Assembly: GCA_964646615.1 (NCBI GenBank)
Contig: CAZYEV010000032.1
Coordinates: forward strand, 1 to 64,000
DNA: 64,000 nucleotides
Direction of reading: 5' to 3'
Origin: M3007 sp964646615
GTDB lineage: Bacteria; Bacteroidota; Bacteroidia; Chitinophagales; Saprospiraceae
The notes beneath the pieces were generated by a model, which saw only the letters and a program-made list of their open reading frames with translations, had not been told where the DNA came from and did no database searches. A program made the translations under genes and the position numbers. This document shows positions 35,801 through 43,688 of this stretch, piece after piece (within the stretch, counting starts at the first letter, position 1; each line of letters opens with the position of its first letter).

Positions 35801-36453
35801 AGGTGCTCTACGTCAATCGCGCCGACCCGCGCTGGGATGCCTACTTAGCCCTCACCGACAACCGCCAACGCACCGCCCTGACCATCGGCGCCGAAAGCCG
35901 AAACCTGGCCGAACTGACCTGGCACGGACGCCTCAACCTGCACACCCACTGGACTACCGAACTCGACCTCTCCCGAGGCCAACGCCGCAACGACAGCGAA
36001 CTGTTCAGCAATCGCCGCTTCGACATCCGCTTTGGCAGAATTGTCCCTAAACTCACCTGGATACCGCTCGTTGCCTTCCGTGTATCAGCCCAATACACCT
36101 TTTTTCAGGGCAAAAACGCATTACCCTCCGCCGAAAACGCCCGCCAGCATGCCTGGAGTGCCGAACTCATGTGGGCTCCGGCCAGCCAGCCCAACAATCA
36201 GGGCTTCCGGGCGGCGACCAACATCCGCGCACGCGCCAGCTTAGCCAACATCGCCTTTGAGGGTGCTATCAACTCGCCCGTTGCCTTCGCCATGCTCGAA
36301 GGCCTGCAAAATGGACGAAACTACCTGTGGGGGCTACAACTTGACCGGCAACTTTCCAAAGCCATGCAGATCAGCCTCCTCTACGACGGGCGAAAAACAG
36401 GCGAAAACCGCGTCATACACACCGCCAGAGCACAGGTGCGGGCCATTTTTTGA
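32860..36453 (+). CDS. Large predicted outer-membrane beta-barrel protein
   Basis: This 1197-residue protein has a signal peptide (MRAFSLFGRLLLWASL, ending SAAQ). Residues about 30-200 are soluble with RPLSNLRWRVVEAF and an NLNLQLEGRLGNDIEVAAALSD segment. A block near 290-345 reads GTEKVFLDGMLLRRG, YVIDYNLGELTFT and DSRIIVEFEYA, which looks like repeats seen in the large SprA-type surface proteins of gliding Bacteroidota. The remaining 800 residues alternate polar and hydrophobic residues in amphipathic beta fashion and end in a terminal phenylalanine, as outer-membrane barrels do. It is half the length of SprA itself and I do not assign it that identity. Function unknown. Confidence 0.75.
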   Translation: MRAFSLFGRLLLWASLNMQAMTDSAAQTPVSRPLSNLRWRVVEAFAPVQTLDSLTIAPNLVAVQDAATGQPVDVSLFRVKDNLLHTDTARLRSLAPHITHLKVVYRVLPVNLAQPVFRLDTAIIRRAGRPNDIAYDYRPFQPTTLPWETGTLRTNGTYVRGIGLGNNQNLTFNSNLNLQLEGRLGNDIEVAAALSDNSIPLQPDGTTRQLQEFDRIFIQLRRRNAALMAGDLDLTRPNGYFSNYFKRVQGAMVRWQPTGPRQPEVRAAVSVSRGKFQRQLITGQEGNQGPYRLQGASGERFIIVLAGTEKVFLDGMLLRRGFEDDYVIDYNLGELTFTHRRLISKDSRIIVEFEYAVQTYLRSTAAAEIEQRFGQGRVYLHAYSEQDSRTAGSARDLTPEHIQRLAEVGNDVQNAFASGIDTLPVEAALDPTRVWYAEADTVVCGQIVRFLRYTTDPTRARFTARFTEVPRGQGNYVQETTGANGRVFRWVAPDPISCQPQGNFEPVVRLVAPESRQLFAAGGEWKPSERTHLHVESALSHYDRNRFSTIGNEENTSWATFAHLRHQLLPPAAQQAGWHLQAAATYEHTGRNFAPLNPYRHAEFSRDWNLSGTDSTTAEHWARTSITFQRQHWGSVRYDFGAFARPGHYDGQRHLSHWRWQRNGFDLMLETNLLRSQSSMESTRFSRPKFDLSKTFFSNEKKPLLKVGLYGEREQNERRLRATDSLQALSFWYDLGRAYVEWGSEGAPWRWNASWMHRNDYAPAGKGFSQNTAVDEANLNGTWNRPPPAPGKATHQVNWNLSWRQLRIKDPELTTLKPQQTYLGRLDYSTSFWKNALALTCGYEIGSGQTPRVEYTYLRVNPGEGQYTWVDRNQDSVLTVDEMELAVFPDQANYVRIGITTPDYLPTLNTTYNQSLRIEPRLLGISRQKRWLYRLSKLSLQSNLQLSRRILASATDGQVWNPFELNVADSALVALSAVSRQVLYVNRADPRWDAYLALTDNRQRTALTIGAESRNLAELTWHGRLNLHTHWTTELDLSRGQRRNDSELFSNRRFDIRFGRIVPKLTWIPLVAFRVSAQYTFFQGKNALPSAENARQHAWSAELMWAPASQPNNQGFRAATNIRARASLANIAFEGAINSPVAFAMLEGLQNGRNYLWGLQLDRQLSKAMQISLLYDGRKTGENRVIHTARAQVRAIF

Positions 36454-36508
36454 AAATCCGCCATCATCTATTCGGTCGTAACTTTCCGCCAACTTTAACA
36501 AAAAAATA

Positions 36509-36539
36509 TCGCCCGCGCTGCAACTTAGATGGCGGGCGA
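36509..36539. terminator. Hairpin after the large outer-membrane protein gene
   Basis: TCGCCCGC (36509-36516) pairs perfectly with GCGGGCGA (36532-36539). On the plus strand GTTGTCTATTTGTTT follows; on the minus strand GATATTTTTTTG follows. It is a probable terminator, possibly bidirectional, between the 36453 stop and the small gene at 36604. Confidence 0.5.
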
Positions 36540-36603
36540 GTTGTCTATTTGTTTATCGAAAACGTACGAACGGTATTTCACCATTCGACACACTTTCCTG
36601 ACC

Positions 36604-36855
36604 ATGAAACAAAAACAACTTTTACGCTACGGAAGCGCCCTGCTGCTGGCAGTAAGTCTGTTCTCCCTCCTGTATGTTAATATAGATGCTGCCAACGGGC
36701 GAAAAGCCCCGGGTCATGCGTACAGCACGGAAAAGGTGATGCCGCGCGAAGACGAACGCGGCGAGACGCCTGACCCGGCCTCTGGCGCAGCGTTGGTCAG
36801 CCGGGCATTGAACCTGCTACACCGCCTGGTATCCAACCTGCCGGGCCGTTATTAG
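36604..36855 (+). CDS. Small secreted or membrane-anchored hypothetical protein
   Basis: The 83-residue product has one hydrophobic segment (YGSALLLAVSLFSLLYVNI) after a basic start (MKQKQLLR), which reads as an uncleaved anchor or a signal peptide. The rest is charged (KVMPREDERGETPDP) and ends in an amphipathic helix (ALNLLHRLVSNL). The start at 36604 is chosen for the membrane segment. It is flanked by hairpins on both sides, so it is likely a separate transcript. No family is recognised. Confidence 0.5.
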   Translation: MKQKQLLRYGSALLLAVSLFSLLYVNIDAANGRKAPGHAYSTEKVMPREDERGETPDPASGAALVSRALNLLHRLVSNLPGRY

Positions 36856-36867
36856 GTTTTAGCCATA

Positions 36868-36931
36868 AATGCACGACTCGGAGGCGACATCTCCTGCAAG
36901 GAGGTGTCGCCTCTGTTTTTTCATGCACGAA
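36868..36931 (+). terminator. Terminator hairpin of a repeated intergenic family
   Basis: A 14-bp stem (36881-36894 with 36900-36913, one G-U pair, TGCAA loop) is followed by TGTTTTTTC, a good terminator for the small gene ending at 36855. The octamer ATGCACGA flanks the hairpin on both sides (36869-36876 and 36923-36930). The motif AATGCACGA followed by GGCGACATCTCC and GAGGTGTCGC recurs at 55764-55810. Confidence 0.75.
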
Positions 36932-36959
36932 TAGTTTTTGGGAACAAAGCCCCCGACCC

Positions 36960-37538
36960 TCAAACAACTAACCTGCCACTAAGCGGCGCGCGTTGCAAAA
37001 ACCAGGCCGCTGCAACGCCGCCGATGCCGGTGCCCAAGAGGGCGCCAAAGAGTACGTCGAACGGGTAATGGACGCCCACATATACCTGCGAAAAGGCCAC
37101 TAACCCCGCCCAAACCAACAGCCCCCTGCGCCAGCGAGGCCGGCGGCCGAACAGCGTTGCTCCCACGAAGACTGCAAAAGCGAAATGATTAGCGGCATGT
37201 GAGGAGGTAAAACTATACCCGCTTCCGCAAGAGGTCCTGAGCAGTACAGTCTCTTTCACGGCCGGGTCGTTGCATGGCCGGAGGCGCTGGACGTTTTTTT
37301 TGACCACAGAACTGCTAATAAAATCCGCTGCGCCTACCGAAAGCACGACGCCCAGGACAAAGAACCAGAACTGCCGCCCGCGCAACTGCAGCCGGGCAAA
37401 AGCCAGCACATATAGGTACAGCGGCGCCCAAAACCACTTTTCCCGACAGAGGGGCAGCAGAAAATCAAAAGCCGGATTGGCCAGATGGCCATTGATGAAA
37501 TGCAAAAGCGCCAGGTCGAGGGTTTGGAGCCAGGCCAT
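36960..37538 (-). CDS. PAP2-family membrane phosphatase
   Basis: The protein (192 aa) has five to six membrane segments and the three motifs of the lipid/undecaprenyl-pyrophosphate phosphatase superfamily: KKNVQRLRPC, then FTSSHAANHF (the PSGH-type motif, with TSSH in place of PSGH), and SQVYVGVHYPFD (the SRxxxxxHxxxD motif, with Gln in place of the arginine). Family members dephosphorylate lipid or isoprenoid phosphates at the membrane, often for cell-wall carrier recycling. The Arg-to-Gln change in the last motif is unusual; the histidines are kept. It starts 3 bases after the methyltransferase stop, so the two are co-transcribed. Confidence 0.85.
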   Translation of the reverse strand: MAWLQTLDLALLHFINGHLANPAFDFLLPLCREKWFWAPLYLYVLAFARLQLRGRQFWFFVLGVVLSVGAADFISSSVVKKNVQRLRPCNDPAVKETVLLRTSCGSGYSFTSSHAANHFAFAVFVGATLFGRRPRWRRGLLVWAGLVAFSQVYVGVHYPFDVLFGALLGTGIGGVAAAWFLQRAPLSGRLVV

Positions 37539-37541
37539 CGT

Positions 37542-38276
37542 TCAGGTTGGTTTTTGGGCAATGAGGATGAGGCGCTCGGAGGTTTCAGGGTCAAATGGCG
37601 CCAGGTCGTAGCTGCCAAAAGTCTGCTGGAGGTGCAGGCCGACTCGCTCGAACATTGTCCGGAAGTCGTTCAATTCAAACAGCCGCACCCGCTCGCGGAA
37701 GAAATAGGCGCGCCCGTCGGCCTCAAATTCGACACGCTTATAGACACGGCCCGAACGAATGCTCTTTTTGATGCGAAAAACGGTATCATTGACGATTTTT
37801 TCTTCCCGACGCACTAAGTGGCGACGCACCCAATGGGCATTAAAAAAGTCGAGCAGGAAGAAGCCACCGGGTTTCAGCCCTGCACATGCGTTGCGCAAGG
37901 CGCGTTCGTGTTCAGCGTCGGTATCGAAGTAGCCAAAGCTGGTGAAAAGATTGAGCACGGCATCAAAGTAATTGACGCGAAAGGGCTGCCGCATGTCGTG
38001 CTGGTAGAAGGCCAGGTGGTCGCTCTCGAACTGGCGCGCATAGGCAATGCTGTTTTCCGAAATATCCAGGCCGGTAACGTCGAAGCCTTTTTCGGCCAGA
38101 TAGCGCGCATGTCGCCCGCGTCCGCAGGCCAAATCGAGGATGCGCGCCCCGGGCGGCAGGGCCAGCGTCTGGAGCAATTGGTCTATAAAAAAGCGGGCCT
38201 CCTGTTCGTCGCGACGCTGATAGAGCATGTGATAGTAGGGCGAGTCGAACCAGGCAGCAAACCATTCGCGGGCCAT
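37542..38276 (-). CDS. Class I SAM-dependent methyltransferase
   Basis: The protein (244 aa) begins MAREWFAAWFDSPYYHMLYQ, a common opening for this group, which decides the start (38276, or 38282 two codons upstream). The SAM-binding motif I is ARILDLACGRGRHARYLAEK, motif II GFDVTGLDIS, and post-I NLFTSFGYFDT with GGFFLLDFFN. The acceptor is unknown. It lies divergently from futalosine hydrolase, with a -7-like box TACTTTCG at 38304-38297, and directly before the PAP2 gene. Confidence 0.87.
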   Translation of the reverse strand: MAREWFAAWFDSPYYHMLYQRRDEQEARFFIDQLLQTLALPPGARILDLACGRGRHARYLAEKGFDVTGLDISENSIAYARQFESDHLAFYQHDMRQPFRVNYFDAVLNLFTSFGYFDTDAEHERALRNACAGLKPGGFFLLDFFNAHWVRRHLVRREEKIVNDTVFRIKKSIRSGRVYKRVEFEADGRAYFFRERVRLFELNDFRTMFERVGLHLQQTFGSYDLAPFDPETSERLILIAQKPT

Positions 38277-38359
38277 GGACATTCGTTTTTTAGGGGCGAA
38301 AGTACACCGCCGCGACATCGCGTGCCGAAGTGGGCGTATTTTCACCCGAAAAAACACGC

Positions 38360-39046
38360 ATGGAGGTTTTGCTGGTATCGGCTACGCCCTTTGAAATAGC
38401 ACCAACCTTAGAGCGTTTGGAGCGCGACTTCGAGAAAGGCCCGGGAGGCGCCTTCACGCGGGGAAACTTGCGTGTACTCCCGATCATTACCGGTGTTGGG
38501 CCAATAATAACGGCATGGCATTTGGGGCGGCTTTTTACGCAATATCGGCCCGATTGGGCCTTACATGCGGGTGTGGCCGGCGCTTTCGACCGCTCAATGT
38601 CGCTGGGCGATGTGGTGCAAATCACAACCGACCGCTTTGCCGACGTGGGCGTAGAGGAGGCCGATGGGCGCTTTACCGATGTGTTTGATCTGGGGCTGGC
38701 CAACCCCGACGAACCGCCTTTTGAGGGCGGTTGGCTGCGCAATACGGCAGCCGCAGAGGCGCGCTTCCTACCAGCCGTTACAGGCATCACCGTCAGCCGC
38801 GTGCATGGTCATGCACCTTCTATCGAGGCCATTCGGCAGAAATACCCGCAAGCACAGGTGGAAACAATGGAAAGCGCGGCCTTTTTTTATGCCTGTCTGC
38901 AGGCAGAAACACCGTTTTCACAAATACGCGCCCTGTCCAACTACGTAGAACCGCGCCAGCGCGAAGCCTGGAAGCTCGACCTGGCCATCGAGCGGCTGAA
39001 TGCCGTGGTGGCAGACATGCTAAGCCTGCTGGTAGAGCACCTTTGA
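38360..39046 (+). CDS. mqnB: Futalosine hydrolase
   Basis: The enzyme (228 aa) is a nucleosidase of the purine nucleoside phosphorylase/MTAN fold. It shows MEVLLVSATPFEI at the start, ITGVGPIITAWHL, HAGVAGAFDRSMSLGDVV, and the catalytic block VETMESAAFFYACLQ with the later ALSNYVEPR. MqnB removes hypoxanthine from futalosine to give dehypoxanthine futalosine in the menaquinone route that bypasses the classical Men enzymes. The gene starts at 38360 and is followed 43 bases later by a second nucleoside phosphorylase-fold enzyme. Confidence in the exact substrate is moderate to high because SNYVE/TMESAA is the futalosine-hydrolase pattern. Confidence 0.88.
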   Translation: MEVLLVSATPFEIAPTLERLERDFEKGPGGAFTRGNLRVLPIITGVGPIITAWHLGRLFTQYRPDWALHAGVAGAFDRSMSLGDVVQITTDRFADVGVEEADGRFTDVFDLGLANPDEPPFEGGWLRNTAAAEARFLPAVTGITVSRVHGHAPSIEAIRQKYPQAQVETMESAAFFYACLQAETPFSQIRALSNYVEPRQREAWKLDLAIERLNAVVADMLSLLVEHL

Positions 39047-39089
39047 GCCTGAATTCTTCCAACACTTCACTCGTTAATCGTCGTTAACC

Positions 39090-39971
39090 ATGCCCTTTGC
39101 GCCTTCCGAGCTCATCCTGAACCCCGACGGCAGCGTATATCACCTGCACTTGAGCCCCGAACAGGTAGCGCCGACCATCATCACCGTAGGCGACCCCGAC
39201 CGCGTGGCTAAAGTGAGCCGGTACTTCGATGCTGTAGAGTGCCGCGTTCAAAAGCGCGAATTCGTTACCCACACCGGGCGTATTGGCCGGCTGCGGCTGA
39301 GCGTCATTTCTTCGGGCATCGGGCCAGACAACATAGATATTGTTGTCAATGAAGTAGATGCCGTTTTTAACATAGACCTGCACACCCGCCAGCCAAAGGA
39401 GAAACCCACGACGCTGACATTCGTTCGGCTGGGCACAGCGGGCGGTCTGCAGCCCGAAGTGACCGTAGATAGCTTCGTCGCATCAGTGGGCGGGCTGGGC
39501 TTCGACGGCCTGCTGCTGGCCTATCAGGCAGAACCGCTGTGGAAACATCCATTAGCCACGGCCTTGCGACAGCATTTTGAGCCAGCCGGCGGATTGCTGG
39601 CACCGCCCTACTACGCCTCGGGCGATACGGCTTTGCTGGCGGATGGGTTCTCCGAAGGCTTCCATCACGGCTACACGGCCACACACGGAGGCTTTTATGC
39701 CCCTCAGGGGCGTCAGCTGCGCGCACCACGGCGCCTGGCCAACTATCTGGACTATCTGCAGACCTTTGAATACGAAGGCCAGCGCATCTTGAACCTGGAA
39801 ATGGAAACGGCAGCCCTCTTCGGGCTATGTCAGTTGCTGGGACATCGGGCGGCTTCCGTGAGCGCTATCATAGCCAATCGGGCTTTGGGTCGCTTCAGCC
39901 ATGACCCCGAAGCGGCGGTACAGCGGCTCATTGAATACACCTTAGAGCGCCTGTCCGCGTCAGCGCCCTGA
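39090..39971 (+). CDS. Nucleoside phosphorylase (uridine phosphorylase-like)
   Basis: This 293-residue protein has the phosphate-binding GDPDRVAKV, the ribose/phosphate segment FVRLGTAGGLQPEV, and the substrate-end motif ILNLEMETAALFGL typical of NP-I phosphorylases. Uridine phosphorylase or a broad purine/pyrimidine activity both fit. It follows mqnB in the same direction and could take part in nucleoside salvage. Its last 12 bases overlap the end of the convergent SH3-like gene. Confidence 0.85.
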   Translation: MPFAPSELILNPDGSVYHLHLSPEQVAPTIITVGDPDRVAKVSRYFDAVECRVQKREFVTHTGRIGRLRLSVISSGIGPDNIDIVVNEVDAVFNIDLHTRQPKEKPTTLTFVRLGTAGGLQPEVTVDSFVASVGGLGFDGLLLAYQAEPLWKHPLATALRQHFEPAGGLLAPPYYASGDTALLADGFSEGFHHGYTATHGGFYAPQGRQLRAPRRLANYLDYLQTFEYEGQRILNLEMETAALFGLCQLLGHRAASVSAIIANRALGRFSHDPEAAVQRLIEYTLERLSASAP

Positions 39972-41012
39972 ACGCAGGTCGGTGCGCGCCATCCCTCGCG
40001 CCAGCATCTGGCGACGCAGGTCAAGGGCCGTGCGTTCCTGCTGTGTCAGACACGCAGGCGGACGTGCCCGTATCTGGTCCAACTCCGCCAGCACTTTGGA
40101 TAAAGGCTGCCAATAGCTGCGCTCGTTGTCGAGAATGTCCGCCAGCACGAGATTTTTCAGGTGTTCCCACTCCGCCTCAAACAGGGGCGCCCTCCGAAAG
40201 GCCTGCTCGAGGCTGCGCAAAGTAGCCCAATGATGCCCGGCTCCGAGATTGCTGGCGCTCTCCGTCCAGCTCATCGGAAAAACCCATACCGGTAGGGGAG
40301 ACTCCATGCTATCTATCGGATAAAGCCGAAGGCAGAGTTGGGCAAAATAGTCGTCCTGTTGGCCTTCTGTCTGTTGTGCTTCACGTGCTAATGCACTGTA
40401 ATCTAAGGCAATACCACCTCTATAGCGCCGGAAATAGCGCAAGTATTCATCGAGCCAACGCATATCGGGCTGCGCTTCCGGTGTGGGTCTTCGCAGGCCG
40501 TAGCGCAGGGCCGTTTGGAGCGTATCGCGCAGGGCAAGCCCAGTTCGCAGGTGTTCGGCTAATGCGGAGTCGCTACCGACGGCCTGCGTTGACCAGCGAA
40601 GCAGGCGTTGAGCACAGGCTGTTCCGAAAAGGGCCTGCAGGCGCTTTTCGTGCCGCCAGCGAAGCGCTTCTTCCGCCGTTCGCCTGTCGGGCTTGACCAA
40701 CCCTCCGAAGACCCACCCCGTCTGGCCGTCGGAGGTGCGCACGCGCAACCATGGTTCCCACAACAGCGAGCCGCCCGAATAAATGCCCGACAGGTAAGGG
40801 CTGACCTCGCCCACATCAAAAAGGGCCTCACCCACACGCAACGGCCGGATGATAGCGCCATTTTCTTCGGGTATCTGTCGAAGGGAGGTGGTGCCCGTAA
40901 CGCGAAGCGCCGAAACATCGACTGAACCGCCATAGCAAGCCGCAAACAACACGCCCAAGAGCCAATGCGCTGCACTGAAGCGCAATAAAAAGCAGGTAAT
41001 CAGACACCTCAT
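39960..41012 (-). CDS. Hypothetical exported protein with SH3-like domain
   Basis: The product (350 aa from MRCLITC) begins with a hydrophobic segment LLGVLFAAC that reads as a signal peptide, possibly a lipobox. Residues about 30-115 resemble a bacterial SH3 fold (LRVGEALFDVGEVSPYLSG and LLWEPWLRVRTSDGQTGWVFGGLV). The rest is helical with YPIDSMESPLPVWVFPMSWTE and no recognised motif. The longer frame to 41072 adds a start within a polar stretch and is less likely. It lies alone, convergent with the nucleoside phosphorylase. Confidence 0.65.
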   Translation of the reverse strand: MRCLITCFLLRFSAAHWLLGVLFAACYGGSVDVSALRVTGTTSLRQIPEENGAIIRPLRVGEALFDVGEVSPYLSGIYSGGSLLWEPWLRVRTSDGQTGWVFGGLVKPDRRTAEEALRWRHEKRLQALFGTACAQRLLRWSTQAVGSDSALAEHLRTGLALRDTLQTALRYGLRRPTPEAQPDMRWLDEYLRYFRRYRGGIALDYSALAREAQQTEGQQDDYFAQLCLRLYPIDSMESPLPVWVFPMSWTESASNLGAGHHWATLRSLEQAFRRAPLFEAEWEHLKNLVLADILDNERSYWQPLSKVLAELDQIRARPPACLTQQERTALDLRRQMLARGMARTDLRSGR

Positions 41013-41100
41013 GGTAGCTTCAATTGTCGGGTTAAACGCCGCCTTCGAGGGTGAAGCATGCTTTTGGTTCATTAGAAAGCCCTTAGAGTTGGGGGAGTTT

Positions 41101-41108
41101 TACTTTTG
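41101..41108 (+). promoter_or_regulatory. Bacteroidota -7 box for the P-type ATPase gene
   Basis: TACTTTTG overlaps an in-frame ATG at 41106, which argues for the downstream ATG at 41154 as the true start. Confidence 0.55.
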
Positions 41109-41153
41109 GGTAACATTCTGCCCATAACTTCGCCTTCCACTTTGCGAGCAAAC

Positions 41154-43625
41154 ATGGTTGAAACCGAAATTAAGTCTTCTTTGACGGAACTTCATGGCCT
41201 GACGGAGGCCGAAGTAGCCGATAGCCGTGCCCGGTATGGCTCCAATACCCTCCAGTGGCATGAGCGCCGGCAGCTGACGCACCTGATCTGGCAGACGCTC
41301 AAGGAGCCTATTTTTCTGCTCTTGCTGGTAGCCTGTGCGCTGTATTTTGTACTGGGCGATTATACCGAGGGCTGGCTGATGGCCGCCGCGATTGTTTTTG
41401 TGATGGTGATTGAGGTCGCTCAGGAGTACCGGAGCGAGCGGGCATTAGAAGCCCTACGCCAATACACACAGCCTTTGGTGAGAGTGCGTCGCGGCGGCCG
41501 CGAAGTGTCGGTGCGTTCGGAGGATCTGGTGGTAGGCGATATCGTTTTGTTTTCAGAAGGCGAACGTCTGCCCGCCGACGCTATAGTGGTACACCAGAAC
41601 GATCTCACAGTAGATGAGTCCTTGTTAACGGGTGAGTCCTTGCCAGTAGCAAAATCCGCTAATGGTGACCAAAATCGCCTGTATCAGGGCACGGTAGTCG
41701 CCACAGGCATGGGGGTCGGTCGTGTGGAAGCCGTTGGCAATGCTACCGAGTTTGGTCGCCTGGGCCGCGCCATTGAGGCCATCAAGCCAGAGCCAACACC
41801 TCTCCAGCGCCAGCTGGAGCGCTTCGTACGTCAGATGCTGTACGCGGGTCTGGCAGCATTCGTTCTGGTTTTTGCCATTAATTTTTTCTATACACAACAA
41901 CTTGCGGCGGCGCTGCTGTACTCACTATCGCTGGCCATGGCTATCCTACCCTCTGAGATACCTGTGGCCTTCGCCTCCTTCATGGCCCTGGGCGCCTACC
42001 GCATGAGTCAGCGCAGTATCTTGGTCAAGCAGCCCAAAACGGTAGAAAGCCTCGGCTCGGCCACTGTGATTTGCTTAGATAAAACGGGCACCATTACCGA
42101 AAACCGCATGACCGTGGCCGAAGTGCTCGACTATTCGGGACGCGGCCTGTGCTTAGAATACGCCATGTGGGCCAGCGAGCCAGAGCCGTTCGACGCCATG
42201 GAAGTGGCCATTCATGAAGCCTATGCACGTCAGACCGCCACAGACCGCCGCCCGCATTTTCGCCTGTTTCGCGAGTATCCGCTGGGCGGCACTCCGCCCA
42301 TGATGACGCACGTCTTTGCAAGCGTCTTGGGCGACGATGACCTCATTGTGGCCTCCAAAGGCGCCGTAGAGCGAATCCTCCGCGTGTGTGCATCCGTAGA
42401 TGACGCCACGCGCAAGGATGTGCTGGAAAAAACGCAGCAACTGGCCGAAAAAGGTTACCGCATTCTGGGAGTAGCTTCAGCGACCTGCCCCTCTGGCAAA
42501 CTGCCCGACAACCAGGACGATTTCAAGTGGCAATTTGAAGGGCTGGTGGCGCTGCACGACCCACCCAAGCCCAACATCCGGGCCGTGTTCGAGCGCTTCT
42601 ACGCCGCTGGCGTTCAGGTAAAAATGATTACCGGCGACCACCCAGCCACTGCCCTGAACATCGCCGAGCGCAGCGGCCTGCGCCACAACGGCACCGCGCT
42701 GACGGGGCAGGAAGTCATGACCATGGCTCCGGAAGCCCTCCAACAACAGGTCGGGCACACCTCCGTTTTTGCCCGCATGTTCCCGGAAGCCAAACTGCGC
42801 ATCGTAGAGGCCCTGAAGGCCAATGGCGAAGTCGTGGCCATGACCGGCGACGGCGTCAACGACGCCCCAGCACTCAAAGCCGCCCAAATCGGCATTGCTA
42901 TGGGGCAGCGCGGCACCGAGACCGCACGCGCAGCAGCCTCTATGGTCTTGCTCGACGATGACCTTTCACGCATGGTTACGGCCATCGAAATGGGCCGCCG
43001 CATCTATGCCAACCTGCGCAAGGCCATCCGGTACGTCATCAGCATCCACGTGCCCATTGTGCTGACGGTCGTCCTGCCGCTCATGTTCGGCTGGCATTAT
43101 CTGTACATGCTGGCGCCCGTGCACGTTATTTTTATGGAACTGCTCATGGACCCCACCTGCGCAGTCGTCTATGAAAACGACCCAGGCGACCCTGACCTGT
43201 TGGAACAGCCGCCGCGGCGCCACCAGTCCTCCCTGTTCTCGTTCGGCGAAATCCTGCTCAGCATTGCCCAGGGTCTGGCCATCACCGCCGGCATCTTTGT
43301 GCTGTATCACTACGCCATCGCCCAGGGCGCCAGCGAGGCGAAAACACGGGCCTTCGTGTTCGCCACGCTCATGGTCGCTAACATTTTCCTGACGTTGGTC
43401 AACCGCTCGTTTGAGCACAGCATCGTGCACACCCTGCGCTATCCCAACCGCACCCTTTGGCTCGTGCTGGCAATAGCGGCCCTCGTTCTGGCTGCCGTCC
43501 TGTTCGTCCCCTGGGTGCGCGGGCTGTTCCAGATGGAGGCCCTCACCCCTGCCGAACTGGGCCTGTGCACACTGACCGCATTTGTCAGCGTCTTCTGGGT
43601 AGAGCTAACTAAGCGGTGGCGCTAA
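41154..43625 (+). CDS. Cation-translocating P-type ATPase (calcium-ATPase-like)
   Basis: The 823-residue pump has an N-terminal cation-ATPase domain (SLTELHGLTEAEVADSRARYG), actuator motif LLTGESLPVAK (T159-S162), membrane helix 4 with ILPSEIPVAF, the phosphorylated aspartate D309 in CLDKTGTITENRM, then MITGDHPATALNIA and the hinge AMTGDGVNDAPALK. About ten membrane helices fit the P2 (Ca2+-like) class, and LLMDPTCAVVYENDP sits in the late transmembrane part. The exact ion cannot be read: the PSEIP motif differs from the PEGL of SERCA. It has its own promoter and is followed by hairpins at 43633 and 43672. Confidence 0.9.
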   Translation: MVETEIKSSLTELHGLTEAEVADSRARYGSNTLQWHERRQLTHLIWQTLKEPIFLLLLVACALYFVLGDYTEGWLMAAAIVFVMVIEVAQEYRSERALEALRQYTQPLVRVRRGGREVSVRSEDLVVGDIVLFSEGERLPADAIVVHQNDLTVDESLLTGESLPVAKSANGDQNRLYQGTVVATGMGVGRVEAVGNATEFGRLGRAIEAIKPEPTPLQRQLERFVRQMLYAGLAAFVLVFAINFFYTQQLAAALLYSLSLAMAILPSEIPVAFASFMALGAYRMSQRSILVKQPKTVESLGSATVICLDKTGTITENRMTVAEVLDYSGRGLCLEYAMWASEPEPFDAMEVAIHEAYARQTATDRRPHFRLFREYPLGGTPPMMTHVFASVLGDDDLIVASKGAVERILRVCASVDDATRKDVLEKTQQLAEKGYRILGVASATCPSGKLPDNQDDFKWQFEGLVALHDPPKPNIRAVFERFYAAGVQVKMITGDHPATALNIAERSGLRHNGTALTGQEVMTMAPEALQQQVGHTSVFARMFPEAKLRIVEALKANGEVVAMTGDGVNDAPALKAAQIGIAMGQRGTETARAAASMVLLDDDLSRMVTAIEMGRRIYANLRKAIRYVISIHVPIVLTVVLPLMFGWHYLYMLAPVHVIFMELLMDPTCAVVYENDPGDPDLLEQPPRRHQSSLFSFGEILLSIAQGLAITAGIFVLYHYAIAQGASEAKTRAFVFATLMVANIFLTLVNRSFEHSIVHTLRYPNRTLWLVLAIAALVLAAVLFVPWVRGLFQMEALTPAELGLCTLTAFVSVFWVELTKRWR

Positions 43626-43632
43626 GCTCATA

Positions 43633-43686
43633 CGAGGCGCCCGCCTCGCATCCCTCGCATGCTCCTATTCTTAGGGCTTTGCCCTA
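43633..43686. terminator. Paired hairpins between convergent genes
   Basis: CGAGGCG-CC-CGCCTCG (43633-43648) and TAGGGC-TTT-GCCCTA (43672-43686) are short perfect stems in the 63-base gap between the P-type ATPase and the convergent glycosyltransferase. Neither has a long T-run. They may serve both genes. Confidence 0.45.
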
Positions 43687-43688
43687 CA

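Noticed and set aside
41106..41153. Upstream ATG of the P-type ATPase
   Set aside because: The -7 promoter box at 41101-41108 overlaps it, so it cannot be on the transcript in full.
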